64,000 nucleotides of DNA from Saccharothrix australiensis (lineage in GTDB: Bacteria > Actinomycetota > Actinomycetes > Mycobacteriales > Pseudonocardiaceae). Below the pieces are notes generated by a model, which saw nothing but the letters and a program-made list of their open reading frames with translations, searched no databases and was not told where the DNA came from. The position numbers and the translations under genes are program-made. The stretch is from assembly GCF_003634935.1 (NCBI RefSeq), contig NZ_RBXO01000001.1, positions 5,481,501 to 5,545,500 on the forward strand. The letters are read 5' to 3'. Positions 28,948-39,777 of this stretch are shown here, piece by piece (the first letter of the stretch is position 1; every line of letters begins with the position of its first letter).

Positions 28948-30246
28948 TCAGAGCAGGCGCGTGGCGTACGGCATGATCCCGCCGTACCGGACGGGCGCGA
29001 TGCGGACCGACGAGCCCGAGTACGGCGCCTCGATCATCATCCCGCCGCCGAGGTAGAGCGCGACGTGCGTGCCGCCGCCGGGTCCCCAGAACAGCATGTC
29101 GCCGCGCCGGGCCTCCCCGAGCGGCACCTTGCGGCCCGCGTTGTACTGGTAGCCGCTGTAGTGCGGCAGGAAGATCCCGACGCCCGCGAACGCGTGCATC
29201 ATCAGGCCCGAGCAGTCGAACCCGACGCTGTAGTAGTCCCCGAACGAGTCGGCCACGCCGCCGTCGGGGATGCCGACCGTCGGCCCGTCGTAGTTCCCGC
29301 CGCCCCACGAGTAGCGCACACCGAGGTGCTGCATCGCGCGGGCGACGACGGTCTCCACGCCGCCGTCGCCGACGACGACGGCGGGCGGGGCCGCGACCGG
29401 GCGGTCCGGGGCGGGCGCGGGCGCGGCGCTCAACGCGGCCTGCCGGGCGGCCTCCTCGTCCTCGCGGCGCTTGTCGTCCAGCCACCGCCGGTACTGGGCG
29501 CGCTGGCCCTCCAGCCCCTCGACGGCCTCCAGCGCCCGCGCCAGCTCGCCCTCGACCCCGGTCTTCTCGTCCCGGATCGCCGCCGCCTGCCCGGCCTGCT
29601 CGGACCGCGCCCGCGCGGCCGCCGCGCGGGCCGCCTCGGCGTCGGCCTCGGCCTGCTCGGCCGCGTCCTCCTCGCGGTCGGCGAGGTCCAGCGCGGCGCG
29701 GGCGGCGGAGTCGGTGTTGGCCTGCTCCGCCCTGGCGCGCTCCACCTCGTCGAGCACGTCCAGGCCCGCGCCGCCGACCGCGGCCAGCAGCTGCGCGCGG
29801 GCCAGCAGGTCCTCCGGGCCGGTCGCGCCGAAGTACGCCGACAGCGACCCGATGGTGCTGCCCTGCTCGAAGCTCGCGGCGGCGAACCGGTCCAGCGCCT
29901 GGCGCGCCTCCTCCACCGCGCGGCCGGCGGCGTCGGCCGCGGCGCGCGTCGCGTCGGCGTCCCGCCTGGCCCGCGCGGCCACGTCGCGCGCCGCCTCCAG
30001 GTCCACGCGGGCCTTGTTCGCGAGTTCCAGCTTGAACGCCACGTCGTCGTCGAGGCGCCGCAACCGGGCCTCCGCCTCGGTGAGCCGCCCGGTCAGCTCG
30101 CCGACCAGCGCGGCCTTCGCGTCGACCTGCTCCCGACCCGCCTCGATCGCGTCGTCACCGGGGTTGGGCGGCGGTGGCGGCACCGCCGCGGCCGCGCCGG
30201 GGAGCAGCAGTGCCGCCGCGACCACCATGATCACCCAACGAGCCAC
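28948..30246 (-). CDS. secreted NlpC/P60 peptidoglycan hydrolase (RipA-like)
   Basis: A 432-residue exported protein: signal peptide with VVAAALLLPGAAAAV, a long alanine-rich coiled coil (about residues 35-270), a Pro-rich linker and a C-terminal C40 peptidase domain. The catalytic Cys is in FDCSGLMMHAFAG and the His in GTHVALYLGGG. RipA-type enzymes cleave cell-wall stem peptides at division, and the coiled coil restrains activity. GTG at 30246 is chosen because GGGGAGG lies nine bases upstream; GTG at 30264 is the longest reading. It stands between mobA/moxR and acnA, as ripA does in mycobacteria. Confidence 0.92.
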   Translation of the reverse strand: MARWVIMVVAAALLLPGAAAAVPPPPPNPGDDAIEAGREQVDAKAALVGELTGRLTEAEARLRRLDDDVAFKLELANKARVDLEAARDVAARARRDADATRAAADAAGRAVEEARQALDRFAAASFEQGSTIGSLSAYFGATGPEDLLARAQLLAAVGGAGLDVLDEVERARAEQANTDSAARAALDLADREEDAAEQAEADAEAARAAAARARSEQAGQAAAIRDEKTGVEGELARALEAVEGLEGQRAQYRRWLDDKRREDEEAARQAALSAAPAPAPDRPVAAPPAVVVGDGGVETVVARAMQHLGVRYSWGGGNYDGPTVGIPDGGVADSFGDYYSVGFDCSGLMMHAFAGVGIFLPHYSGYQYNAGRKVPLGEARRGDMLFWGPGGGTHVALYLGGGMMIEAPYSGSSVRIAPVRYGGIMPYATRLL

Positions 30247-30403
30247 GAACACCCGCCTCCCCACCCGCTCGGCCCATCCCGGATTGCACCGAATGGCGTC
30301 ATCCGATCACGTTCCGCACTGTGCCACTCGTGCACCAGGGTTTCCAATTGACCCTGCAAGAACTTCAGCCACATGGGTCACAGGGGAGGTTTCAAACCCA
30401 CTC

Positions 30404-31933
30404 TTAGTTGACTTTCCGCGCCCGTCCCGACCAGTAGGGCTCGCGCAGCCGGAACTTCTGGACCTTGCCCGTGGCGGTGCGCGGGATGGCGTCGCGGAAC
30501 TCGACCGACGTGGGCGCCTTGAAGCCGGCCAGCCGGGCCTTGCAGTGGGCCACCAGCTCGGCCTCCCCGGCCGCCGCGCCGTCGGCGAGCACGACCAGCG
30601 CCTTGACCGTCTCGCCCCACCGGTCGTGCGGCACGCCGATCACCGCCGCCTCGGCCACGGCGGGGTGGGCGCACAGGACGTCCTCCACCTCGATCGACGA
30701 GACGTTCTCGCCGCCGGTGATGATCACGTCCTTGCGGCGGTCGGAGATCGTGAGGTGCCCCTCGTCGTCGAGCGCGCCGCCGTCGCCGGTGTGGAACCAG
30801 CCGTCCCGGACCGCCGCGGCGGTGGCCTCCGGGTCGTCCCAGTAGCCGGCCATGACGACGTTCGAGCGGGCCAGCACCTCGCCGTCGGCGTCGACCCGCA
30901 GCCGCACGCCGAGACCGGGCGCGCCCGCGCGCGACAGCTTGCGCGCCCGCTCCTCCGGGGGCAGGTCGTCGTCGCCCGGCCGGGTCCGGTTGAAGGTGAG
31001 CAGCGGCGACGTCTCGGTCAGCCCGTAGAGCTGGGTGAACTCCCAGCCCAGTTCGGCGGTCACGCGGGCGATGGTGCGGCTGGGCGGCGGCGCGCCCGCG
31101 CACACGACCCGCACCCGGCCGCGGCCGGGGATCTCGCCGTCCCAGGTCCGCGCGGCGTCGAGCACGGCGTTCCACACGGCGGGCGCGCCGCACAGCAGCG
31201 TGACGCCGTGGTCGCGGACCCGGCGCAGGATCTCCGCGCCGTCGACCTTGCGCAGCACCACCTGGGGCGCGCCGACACCGGCCAGCGCGAACGGCATCCC
31301 CCAGCCGTTGCAGTGGAACATGGGCAGCACGTGCAGGTAGACGTCGCGCTCCCAGGCGCGGGTGTGCATGGCGAAGGTGACGGCGTTGAGCCAGAGGTTG
31401 CGGTGCGTCAGCCGGACGCCCTTGGGCCGCGCCGTCGTGCCGGACGTGTAGTTGACGGTGGCGGTGGCGTCCTCGTCCGGCGCGGACCACGGCCGGGGCT
31501 CGGTGTCGAACCGCAGCAGCCCGTCGCTCTCCGCGCCGAGCGTGAAGCGGTGGCGGGCGGTGACGCCGTCGAGGTCCAGCCCCGGATCGACCAGCAGGAC
31601 CGACGCGCCGCTGTGCTCGACGATGTAGGACACCTCGTCGGGCCGCAGGCGGAAGTTCACCGGCACGCAGATCCGCCCCGACGCGGGGACGGCGTGCAGG
31701 AGTTCGAGCAGCCGCGCCGAGTTGGGGCTGACGACGGCGACCCGTTCGCCCTCGCCGACGCCCAGCGCGTCGAGCCCGGCCTGCCACGCGCGGACGCGGT
31801 CGGCGAGCTGCCCGTAGGTGGTGGTGGGCACCGGGACGGCGGGCTGGTCCGGCTCGTCCACGGTGGCGGTGGTGTCGGCGAAGACCTGCGCGGCGCGGTC
31901 GAGGAAGTCGGCGACGGTGAGGGGTACCCGCAT
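30404..31933 (-). CDS. AMP-forming acyl-CoA ligase
   Basis: A 509-residue adenylate-forming enzyme. The phosphate-binding loop YTSGTTARPKG, the YGLTET motif, the hinge YWDDPEAT, GWFHTGDGG and SDRRKDVIITGGENVS are in order, and the catalytic Lys is in ATGKVQKFRLRE. It activates a fatty or aryl acid as acyl-AMP and transfers it to CoA; chain length preference is not clear. ATG at 31933 is used; the longer reading adds basic low-complexity sequence. No pathway partners are adjacent. Confidence 0.92.
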   Translation of the reverse strand: MRVPLTVADFLDRAAQVFADTTATVDEPDQPAVPVPTTTYGQLADRVRAWQAGLDALGVGEGERVAVVSPNSARLLELLHAVPASGRICVPVNFRLRPDEVSYIVEHSGASVLLVDPGLDLDGVTARHRFTLGAESDGLLRFDTEPRPWSAPDEDATATVNYTSGTTARPKGVRLTHRNLWLNAVTFAMHTRAWERDVYLHVLPMFHCNGWGMPFALAGVGAPQVVLRKVDGAEILRRVRDHGVTLLCGAPAVWNAVLDAARTWDGEIPGRGRVRVVCAGAPPPSRTIARVTAELGWEFTQLYGLTETSPLLTFNRTRPGDDDLPPEERARKLSRAGAPGLGVRLRVDADGEVLARSNVVMAGYWDDPEATAAAVRDGWFHTGDGGALDDEGHLTISDRRKDVIITGGENVSSIEVEDVLCAHPAVAEAAVIGVPHDRWGETVKALVVLADGAAAGEAELVAHCKARLAGFKAPTSVEFRDAIPRTATGKVQKFRLREPYWSGRARKVN

Positions 31934-32116
31934 GCGCGTCGACGTTATCGACCGAAGCCGACCTCGGCTACTCACCGCGACCCGACGACTCCGAACAGGT
32001 CACCTCGCGGCGGCGGGGTCCACCCCGATCACCCCACCGGTCATCGGATGTCCGGCGGGATCTCCGGGTCGTCCGCTGGTCGCCGGGTACCCAACGTGCC
32101 CCTCGTGCGCGTCGGG

Positions 32117-32890
32117 TCACCAGGTGCTGGGGTCGCCCCACGTGCGCACCGGCCCGGACGCGACCACCGGCACCGCCACCAGTTCCGGCAGCGACTCGCC
32201 CACCGGGCCGCGCACGACCGCCGTCGCCACCCCGTCGTACGGCGTGGGCTCCCGGTTGCAGATCACCACGGCCGCGCCCGCCCGCGCCGCCAGCCCGACC
32301 AGGCCCGCCGCCGGTTCCACCAGCAGCGACGTCCCGGCCACCAGCATCAGGTCGCAGTCCACCGCCGCCGACCGCGCCGACCGCACCACGCCGGGGTCCA
32401 ACTCCTGCCCGAACGCGACCGTCGTCGCGCACAGCACCCCGCCGCACACCGGGCAGGCCGGGTCGTCCTCGCCCGCGCGCACGCGGTCCAGCGCCGCGCT
32501 CATCGCGCCCGGCGCGCCGCAGTCCGCGCACACCGTCCCGGCCAGCGACCCGTGCAGCTCGACCACGGGCGACGAGCCGGCCCGCTGGTGCAGCCCGTCC
32601 ACGTTCTGCGTCAGCAGCGCCCGCACGCGCCCGGCGCGCTGGAGGTCCACCAGGGCGAAGTGCGCGGCGTTCGGCTCGGCCGTCCACATCGGGTGCCGCA
32701 GCCTCGCCCGCCACACCACCCGCCGCACGGCCGCGTCGGTCAGGTAGTCGGCCACCGCGAACTCCCGCCCGAGCGACGTCCGCGGGCCCTCGGGCCCCCG
32801 GAAGTCCGGGATGCCCGACTCCGTCGACACGCCCGCGCCGGTGAGCACCGTGACGCGCCGCGCGCCCGCCATCGCCTCCCGCGCGTCCAT
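32117..32890 (-). CDS. Sir2-family NAD-dependent protein deacylase
   Basis: A 257-residue sirtuin. GAGVSTESGIPDFRG binds NAD, TQNVDGLHQRAGS is the second NAD motif, the catalytic His is in VELHGS, and a zinc site is formed by CADC and CPVC pairs. C-terminal motifs VAGTSLLVEPAAGLV and VICNREPTPYD complete the Rossmann fold. Starting at ATG 32890 gives the usual length. It diverges, 41 bases apart, from the small membrane protein gene. Confidence 0.94.
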   Translation of the reverse strand: MDAREAMAGARRVTVLTGAGVSTESGIPDFRGPEGPRTSLGREFAVADYLTDAAVRRVVWRARLRHPMWTAEPNAAHFALVDLQRAGRVRALLTQNVDGLHQRAGSSPVVELHGSLAGTVCADCGAPGAMSAALDRVRAGEDDPACPVCGGVLCATTVAFGQELDPGVVRSARSAAVDCDLMLVAGTSLLVEPAAGLVGLAARAGAAVVICNREPTPYDGVATAVVRGPVGESLPELVAVPVVASGPVRTWGDPSTW

Positions 32891-32931
32891 GCACCCACCA
32901 TCGCACGGCGCCCGTTTGCGAGCATGGCCGC

Positions 32932-33357
32932 GTGCGCAGGACATGGGGTGCCGGGATCGGCGTTGTCGGCTTGATCACAGCGGTGGTGGGCGCGTTCCTG
33001 CCGTGGCTGCGTTCCGGATCGGTCACGAGGGACAGTTACGAGGTGCTCGCGCTGCGTGGTTTCGCGGGGTTGGACGGGCTGTCCGGCGAGGTGGTGCGGG
33101 GTGTCTGGGTCGCGCTCACCCCGTTGGCCGTGTGCTGCGTGGTGCTGTGGCTGGTGCGACTTCCGCGGATCGCCTCCTGCGCCGCGCTCCTCTTTGGCAC
33201 GATTGCGGGAACGGTGGCGGCCCTTGCCGCCGTCCAAGGGGGCAACGAGGGGTCGCTCGTCGGGATCAACCCGACCGGGCCGGTGGTAACCCTCGGTGGT
33301 GCCGTGCTGGGGATCGCGGGTGCGATCACCGTGCTCACCGCGAAACCCGCACCGTGA
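32932..33357 (+). CDS. small integral membrane protein, unknown
   Basis: A 141-residue protein with four hydrophobic helices (starting near residues 7, 60, 79 and 116) and short polar loops. It begins with GTG at 32932. The next gene starts 19 bases after its stop, so the two are probably cotranscribed and both act at the membrane. I do not recognise a named family. Confidence 0.75.
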   Translation: MRRTWGAGIGVVGLITAVVGAFLPWLRSGSVTRDSYEVLALRGFAGLDGLSGEVVRGVWVALTPLAVCCVVLWLVRLPRIASCAALLFGTIAGTVAALAAVQGGNEGSLVGINPTGPVVTLGGAVLGIAGAITVLTAKPAP

Positions 33358-33376
33358 TCAGTCCAGGAGGAGCACC

Positions 33377-34906
33377 GTGAGTCACCCAGGTGGCGGCGGA
33401 GGCGAATGGCCGCCGCAGCACAACCCGTACGGTCAGCCCCAGCAGGGCGGGCCCCAGCAGGGCTTCCCGCAGCAGGGCTACCCGCAGACCGGCCCGCAGC
33501 CCCAGCAGGGCCACCCGCAGACCGGCCCGCAGGGGTTCCCGCAGACCGGCGGGCAGCCCCAGCAGGGCTTCCCGCAGACGGGGCCGCAGGGCTTCCAGCA
33601 GCAGGGCCAGCAGTTCGGCGGCCAGCAGTTCGGCGGCCAGCCGCCGTTCGGCCAGCCGCCCTACGGCTACGCGGGCGGCGAGCCGCCCAAGAAGAAGCGC
33701 ACCGGCCTGGTGATCACGGCGATCGTGGCCGTCCTCGTGCTGGCGGCGGGCACGTTCTTCACCGTGCGCGCGCTGCGCAGCTCCGACTCGGTCGCGGCCG
33801 GCTCGGACACCCCGCAGACCGCGGCGAACAACCTGCTCAGCGCGTTGGGCAGCGGTGACGTCCTCGGCATCATGAACGGCCTGGCGCCCGCCGAGGCGAA
33901 GCTGAGCAAGGACTACACCGAGGCCACCGTCAACGAGGCCAAGCGGCTGGAGATCCTGAAGAAGGACGCCGACCCGCAGAAGATCAGCGGCGTCCAGATC
34001 AAGAGCGAGGGCATCAAGTTCGACGAGGCCGCCGCCGAGAAGGTCAACGACCGCCTCACCATCAACAAGGTGGTCGAGGGCAGGATCACGGTCACCTCCG
34101 ACGTCAAGCAGATCCCGCTGACCGACAAGCTGGTCAAGGCGCTGGGCGCGAAGCTGGACCAGGCGCCGGAGACCGAGACGCTGGACTTCGCCAAGGAGAA
34201 GGACAAGCGCAAGGGCAAGCCGATCGGCATCGCGACGATCAAGATCGGCGACGAGTGGTACCCGTCGCTGTTCTACACGCTCGCGCACGCCGCGTTGGAG
34301 GAAGAGGACCTCAAGTGGCCCGCGCAGGGCATCGCGCCGGCCGGCGCGGACTCGCCGGAGGCCGCGGCCAAGGGCCTCGTGGACAAGGCGCTCTCCGGTG
34401 ACCTCAAGGGCGTCATCGCCCTGCTGCCGCCGGACGAGATGGGCGTGCTCCAGGACGTCGGCCCGGTGATCCTCGACCAGGTCGGCCGGGTGCCCGCGAC
34501 CGGCGCGAAGGTGCTGGAGCTGGCGACCGACACCAAGGACGTGCAGGGCGGCAAGCAGCTCACCATCCGCAAGCTGGTCCTGGAGGTCCAGGGCGACAAG
34601 GTCGAGCTCGGCCGCGACGGCGACTGCTACAACGTCAAGGTCCAGGGCGGCTCGCAGCGGCTGTGCGCGGACGAGATCGCGCAGCTGGCGGAGCAGCAGG
34701 GCGGCCGGGCCGTCCCGCCCGCCGCCGTGGACGTGATCGGCCGGATCGGCGCGCAGGTGCTCAAGGACGGCATCGGCGTCGTCGCCACCGAGGTGGACGG
34801 CAAGTGGTACGTGAGCCCGATCCGCAGCTACAGCGAGATCTTCCTGACGCTGCTGCGCGGTCTCCAGCCGAAGGACATCGACGAGCTGCTCAAGCTCGCG
34901 AAGTAG
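33377..34906 (+). CDS. membrane-anchored protein with disordered Gln/Gly/Pro N-terminus and duplicated outer domain
   Basis: A 509-residue protein. Residues 1-105 are a low-complexity repeat of QQGFPQTGP-like units, followed by a KKKR stop-transfer and one transmembrane helix (GLVITAIVAVLVLAAGTFF). The outer part carries two related modules opening DTPQTAANNLLSALGSGDVLGIMNGLAP and DSPEAAAKGLVDKALSGDLKGVIALLPP (read in pieces), which suggests internal duplication. GTG at 33377 has AGGAGG upstream. The function is unknown; the layout resembles actinobacterial cell-surface proteins with a cytoplasmic disordered tail. Confidence 0.82.
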   Translation: MSHPGGGGGEWPPQHNPYGQPQQGGPQQGFPQQGYPQTGPQPQQGHPQTGPQGFPQTGGQPQQGFPQTGPQGFQQQGQQFGGQQFGGQPPFGQPPYGYAGGEPPKKKRTGLVITAIVAVLVLAAGTFFTVRALRSSDSVAAGSDTPQTAANNLLSALGSGDVLGIMNGLAPAEAKLSKDYTEATVNEAKRLEILKKDADPQKISGVQIKSEGIKFDEAAAEKVNDRLTINKVVEGRITVTSDVKQIPLTDKLVKALGAKLDQAPETETLDFAKEKDKRKGKPIGIATIKIGDEWYPSLFYTLAHAALEEEDLKWPAQGIAPAGADSPEAAAKGLVDKALSGDLKGVIALLPPDEMGVLQDVGPVILDQVGRVPATGAKVLELATDTKDVQGGKQLTIRKLVLEVQGDKVELGRDGDCYNVKVQGGSQRLCADEIAQLAEQQGGRAVPPAAVDVIGRIGAQVLKDGIGVVATEVDGKWYVSPIRSYSEIFLTLLRGLQPKDIDELLKLAK

Positions 34907-34936
34907 GTCGCGCCGGAACTCCTCCACCGTGACCAC

Positions 34937-34969
34937 CGAACCCCGCCGGACTCCTTCCGGCGGGGTTCG
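34937..34969 (+). terminator. strong terminator hairpin
   Basis: CGAACCCCGCCGGA (34937-34950) pairs perfectly with TCCGGCGGGGTTCG (34956-34969) around a 5-base loop. It follows the membrane protein gene by 30 bases and lies before the convergent ABC permease, so it probably ends transcription from both sides. Confidence 0.8.
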
Positions 34970-35132
34970 GCGCAGGTCGGTCACCGACACCACCTGGAAA
35001 TCGGGATGCCGGACACGACCGACGCGGTCGACCCGGCACGGTGTCGGGGGCACACCGGGCGGCAAGCGGCACCCCGCCCCCTCATGGCACCGCACGCCCC
35101 GCACGGTGCCGCACTACGGCGGGGATCGCCGG

Positions 35133-35780
35133 TCAGTTCCGCCGGGCCCCGACGACCCGCGCCACCAGCGTCGCGCCCACCACCAGCACGACCGCGCAGA
35201 CGCCGGACACCACCAGGTCGCCGCCGAGACCGGTGTCGTGGCCGAGCGCGCCCAGCACGTTGCCGATCGGCGGCGTCCGGCCGAACAGGTACGCGGGCAG
35301 CAGCAGCGCCGCGGCGGCGGGCACGGACCAGCCCGGCCGGGTGACGACGGGTCGGCCGCACAGCACGCCCACACCCACCCCGACGAGCCCGCAGACCAGC
35401 AGCGCGGCGAACCCGAGCGCGACCACGGCCGGCGGGTGCGGCCGGGACTGGGTCAGCACGGGCACGAAGGTCGCCATCAGCGCCACGGCGGTCACCACCA
35501 GGCAGGACAGCGCGGTCACCGCCGCCTGCGCCGGGCCCCAGCCGCCCGCCGCCACGACGGTGACCTCCCGCCGCACCGGGTCCTCGGCGGTCGTGACGAC
35601 GATGGTCAGCCACGCCGCCACCGGGCAGAGGAACGCGCACGACCCGGCGTAGGAGGACGGCGGCGGACCGGCGTCGCCCGCGTTGAACAGGGCCAACACC
35701 ACCGCGTACACCAGCAGCGGGGGCAGGTGGCGCTGGGTGCGCAGCAGGTCGGCCAGCAGGTACCGCACCAGCGCCGTCAC
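35133..35780 (-). CDS. ABC transporter permease subunit, putative
   Basis: A 215-residue integral membrane protein with about six hydrophobic segments and no solute-binding domain. Its GTG at 35780 overlaps the stop of the ATP-binding gene by four bases, so the two form one small exporter. I do not see a specific family signature; the permease role rests mainly on context. Substrate unknown. Confidence 0.78.
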   Translation of the reverse strand: MTALVRYLLADLLRTQRHLPPLLVYAVVLALFNAGDAGPPPSSYAGSCAFLCPVAAWLTIVVTTAEDPVRREVTVVAAGGWGPAQAAVTALSCLVVTAVALMATFVPVLTQSRPHPPAVVALGFAALLVCGLVGVGVGVLCGRPVVTRPGWSVPAAAALLLPAYLFGRTPPIGNVLGALGHDTGLGGDLVVSGVCAVVLVVGATLVARVVGARRN

Positions 35781-36520
35781 GACCGCACGCTCCGCACCGA
35801 GCAGCCCAGCCGCAGCGCCTCGGCCAGCACCAGGTCGCTGAACGCCGGCTCGACCTCCACCCGCGCGCCGCCGCCGACGGCCCGCGCCGCGAGCACGCCG
35901 TCCAGCGAGCGCACGTCGTCGAACCGCCCGCCCACCCGGTCCAGCTCGATCACCACACCGCCGCGCGCCGCGCCGAGCGGGAACTCGCGCGCGCCGGGCA
36001 GGTCGTGGCCGTGGTGGTCGGTGAGCAGCGCGGCCACCCCGCCCGCGGTGACCAGGTCGGCGAGCACCGCGCCCGCGGCGGCGTCGAGGCCGGACCACGG
36101 CTCGTCGAGCACCAGCAGGTCCCGCGCCGCCAGCGCCTGCGCCAGCGCGACCTTCTGCGTGTTGCCCTTGGACAGGGTCGTCATCGGCGCGTCCGGGTCG
36201 CCGACGAAGCCCAGCGCCTCGACCAGGTCCCACCGCGCGGGGACGCCGCGCACGGCCGCCAGGTGGCGCAGGTAGCCGCGCGCCGACAGCCGGACGTCCG
36301 GCGGGAACCGCTCGGGCACGTAGCCGACGGACGCCGGCCGGTCGACCCGCCCGGACGTGGGTCGGGTCAACCCGGCCGCGATGCGCAGCAGGGTGGACTT
36401 CCCCGCCCCGTTGCCGCCGCTCGCCACCACGACCTCGCCGGGCGCGACGGTCAGCGAGACGTCCCTCAGCACCCACGGACCGCGGCCGTACCGCTTGCCG
36501 ATTCGATCAAGTCGCACCAC
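35777..36520 (-). CDS. ABC transporter ATP-binding protein
   Basis: A 247-residue ATPase. Walker A is SGGNGAGKST, the signature region is LSKGNTQKVALAQALA, and Walker B is LLVLDEPWSGLD. The signature departs from LSGGQ, as in several export-type ATPases. GTG starts at 36520 or 36517 are both possible and no strong ribosome site precedes them. It is divergent from acnA; the acnA promoter and AcnR site lie in the shared intergenic region. Confidence 0.9.
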   Translation of the reverse strand: MVRLDRIGKRYGRGPWVLRDVSLTVAPGEVVVASGGNGAGKSTLLRIAAGLTRPTSGRVDRPASVGYVPERFPPDVRLSARGYLRHLAAVRGVPARWDLVEALGFVGDPDAPMTTLSKGNTQKVALAQALAARDLLVLDEPWSGLDAAAGAVLADLVTAGGVAALLTDHHGHDLPGAREFPLGAARGGVVIELDRVGGRFDDVRSLDGVLAARAVGGGARVEVEPAFSDLVLAEALRLGCSVRSVRS

Positions 36521-36555
36521 GGGTGTGATGATGCCCGGTACCCGGTGGGGCCGGG

Positions 36556-36585
36556 TTGAAGCGGAATACAGGACACGCGTACTGT
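36556..36585 (+). promoter_or_regulatory. acnA promoter
   Basis: TTGAAG (36556-36561) and TACTGT (36580-36585) are spaced by 18 bases, a good vegetative promoter. A small hairpin (CCGCACC/GGTGCGG, 36601-36618) lies in the leader before the coding sequence. Confidence 0.7.
36569..36584 (+). promoter_or_regulatory. AcnR operator in the acnA promoter
   Basis: CAGGACACGCGTACTG fits all 12 fixed positions of the consensus CAGNACnnncGTACTG, which I recall for the Corynebacterium glutamicum aconitase repressor AcnR. It overlaps the -10 hexamer, as expected for repression. An AcnR orthologue is encoded at 49811-50401. Confidence 0.8.
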
Positions 36586-36673
36586 TTAGGTCGAGAGGGC
36601 GCCGCACCGCAGGGTGCGGAAGACTCACCAGCAGTTCCCAACCGACTCTGCGCGTCACCAGATGGAGTTTCAC

Positions 36674-39535
<2,862 letters not shown>

Positions 39536-39540
39536 TTGCC

Positions 39541-39660
39541 GCTGCTTCGCAGACGGCGGGCTCGGCCGCCCTGTGGTCGGGCCATCGCGCCTGATTTCCC
39601 GCCGATCGAAAAGCGTGATCGGCGGGAAATGAGGCGCGACACCCCGACGGCGGCCTCGCG
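39541..39660 (-). repeat. dispersed hairpin element, copy after acnA
   Basis: The reverse complement of this block is nearly identical to 52545-52676 for more than 100 bases. Its core hairpin is 39585-39607 with 39617-39639: 8 bp, one G-G mismatch, then 14 bp, closed by GATC around the loop GAAAAGCGT (complement ACGCTTTTC). It lies just after the acnA stop, between convergent genes. Confidence 0.88.
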
Positions 39661-39741
39661 GCGCGGGGGTCGGGGGTGAGAGGGACCGGAGGCCGGAGGT
39701 CGAGAGGCCGTCGTCCGGGGGGCGACCGGGTGTAGGGCGGG

Positions 39742-39772
39742 GGTGCGGCGGGTTGTGGGTGCCCGCCGCACC
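39742..39772 (-). terminator. terminator hairpin of the TAP hydrolase gene
   Basis: GGTGCGGCGGG (39742-39752) pairs with CCCGCCGCACC (39762-39772) around a 9-base loop, immediately after the stop of the minus-strand hydrolase gene. Confidence 0.65.
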
Positions 39773-39777
39773 TGCGG

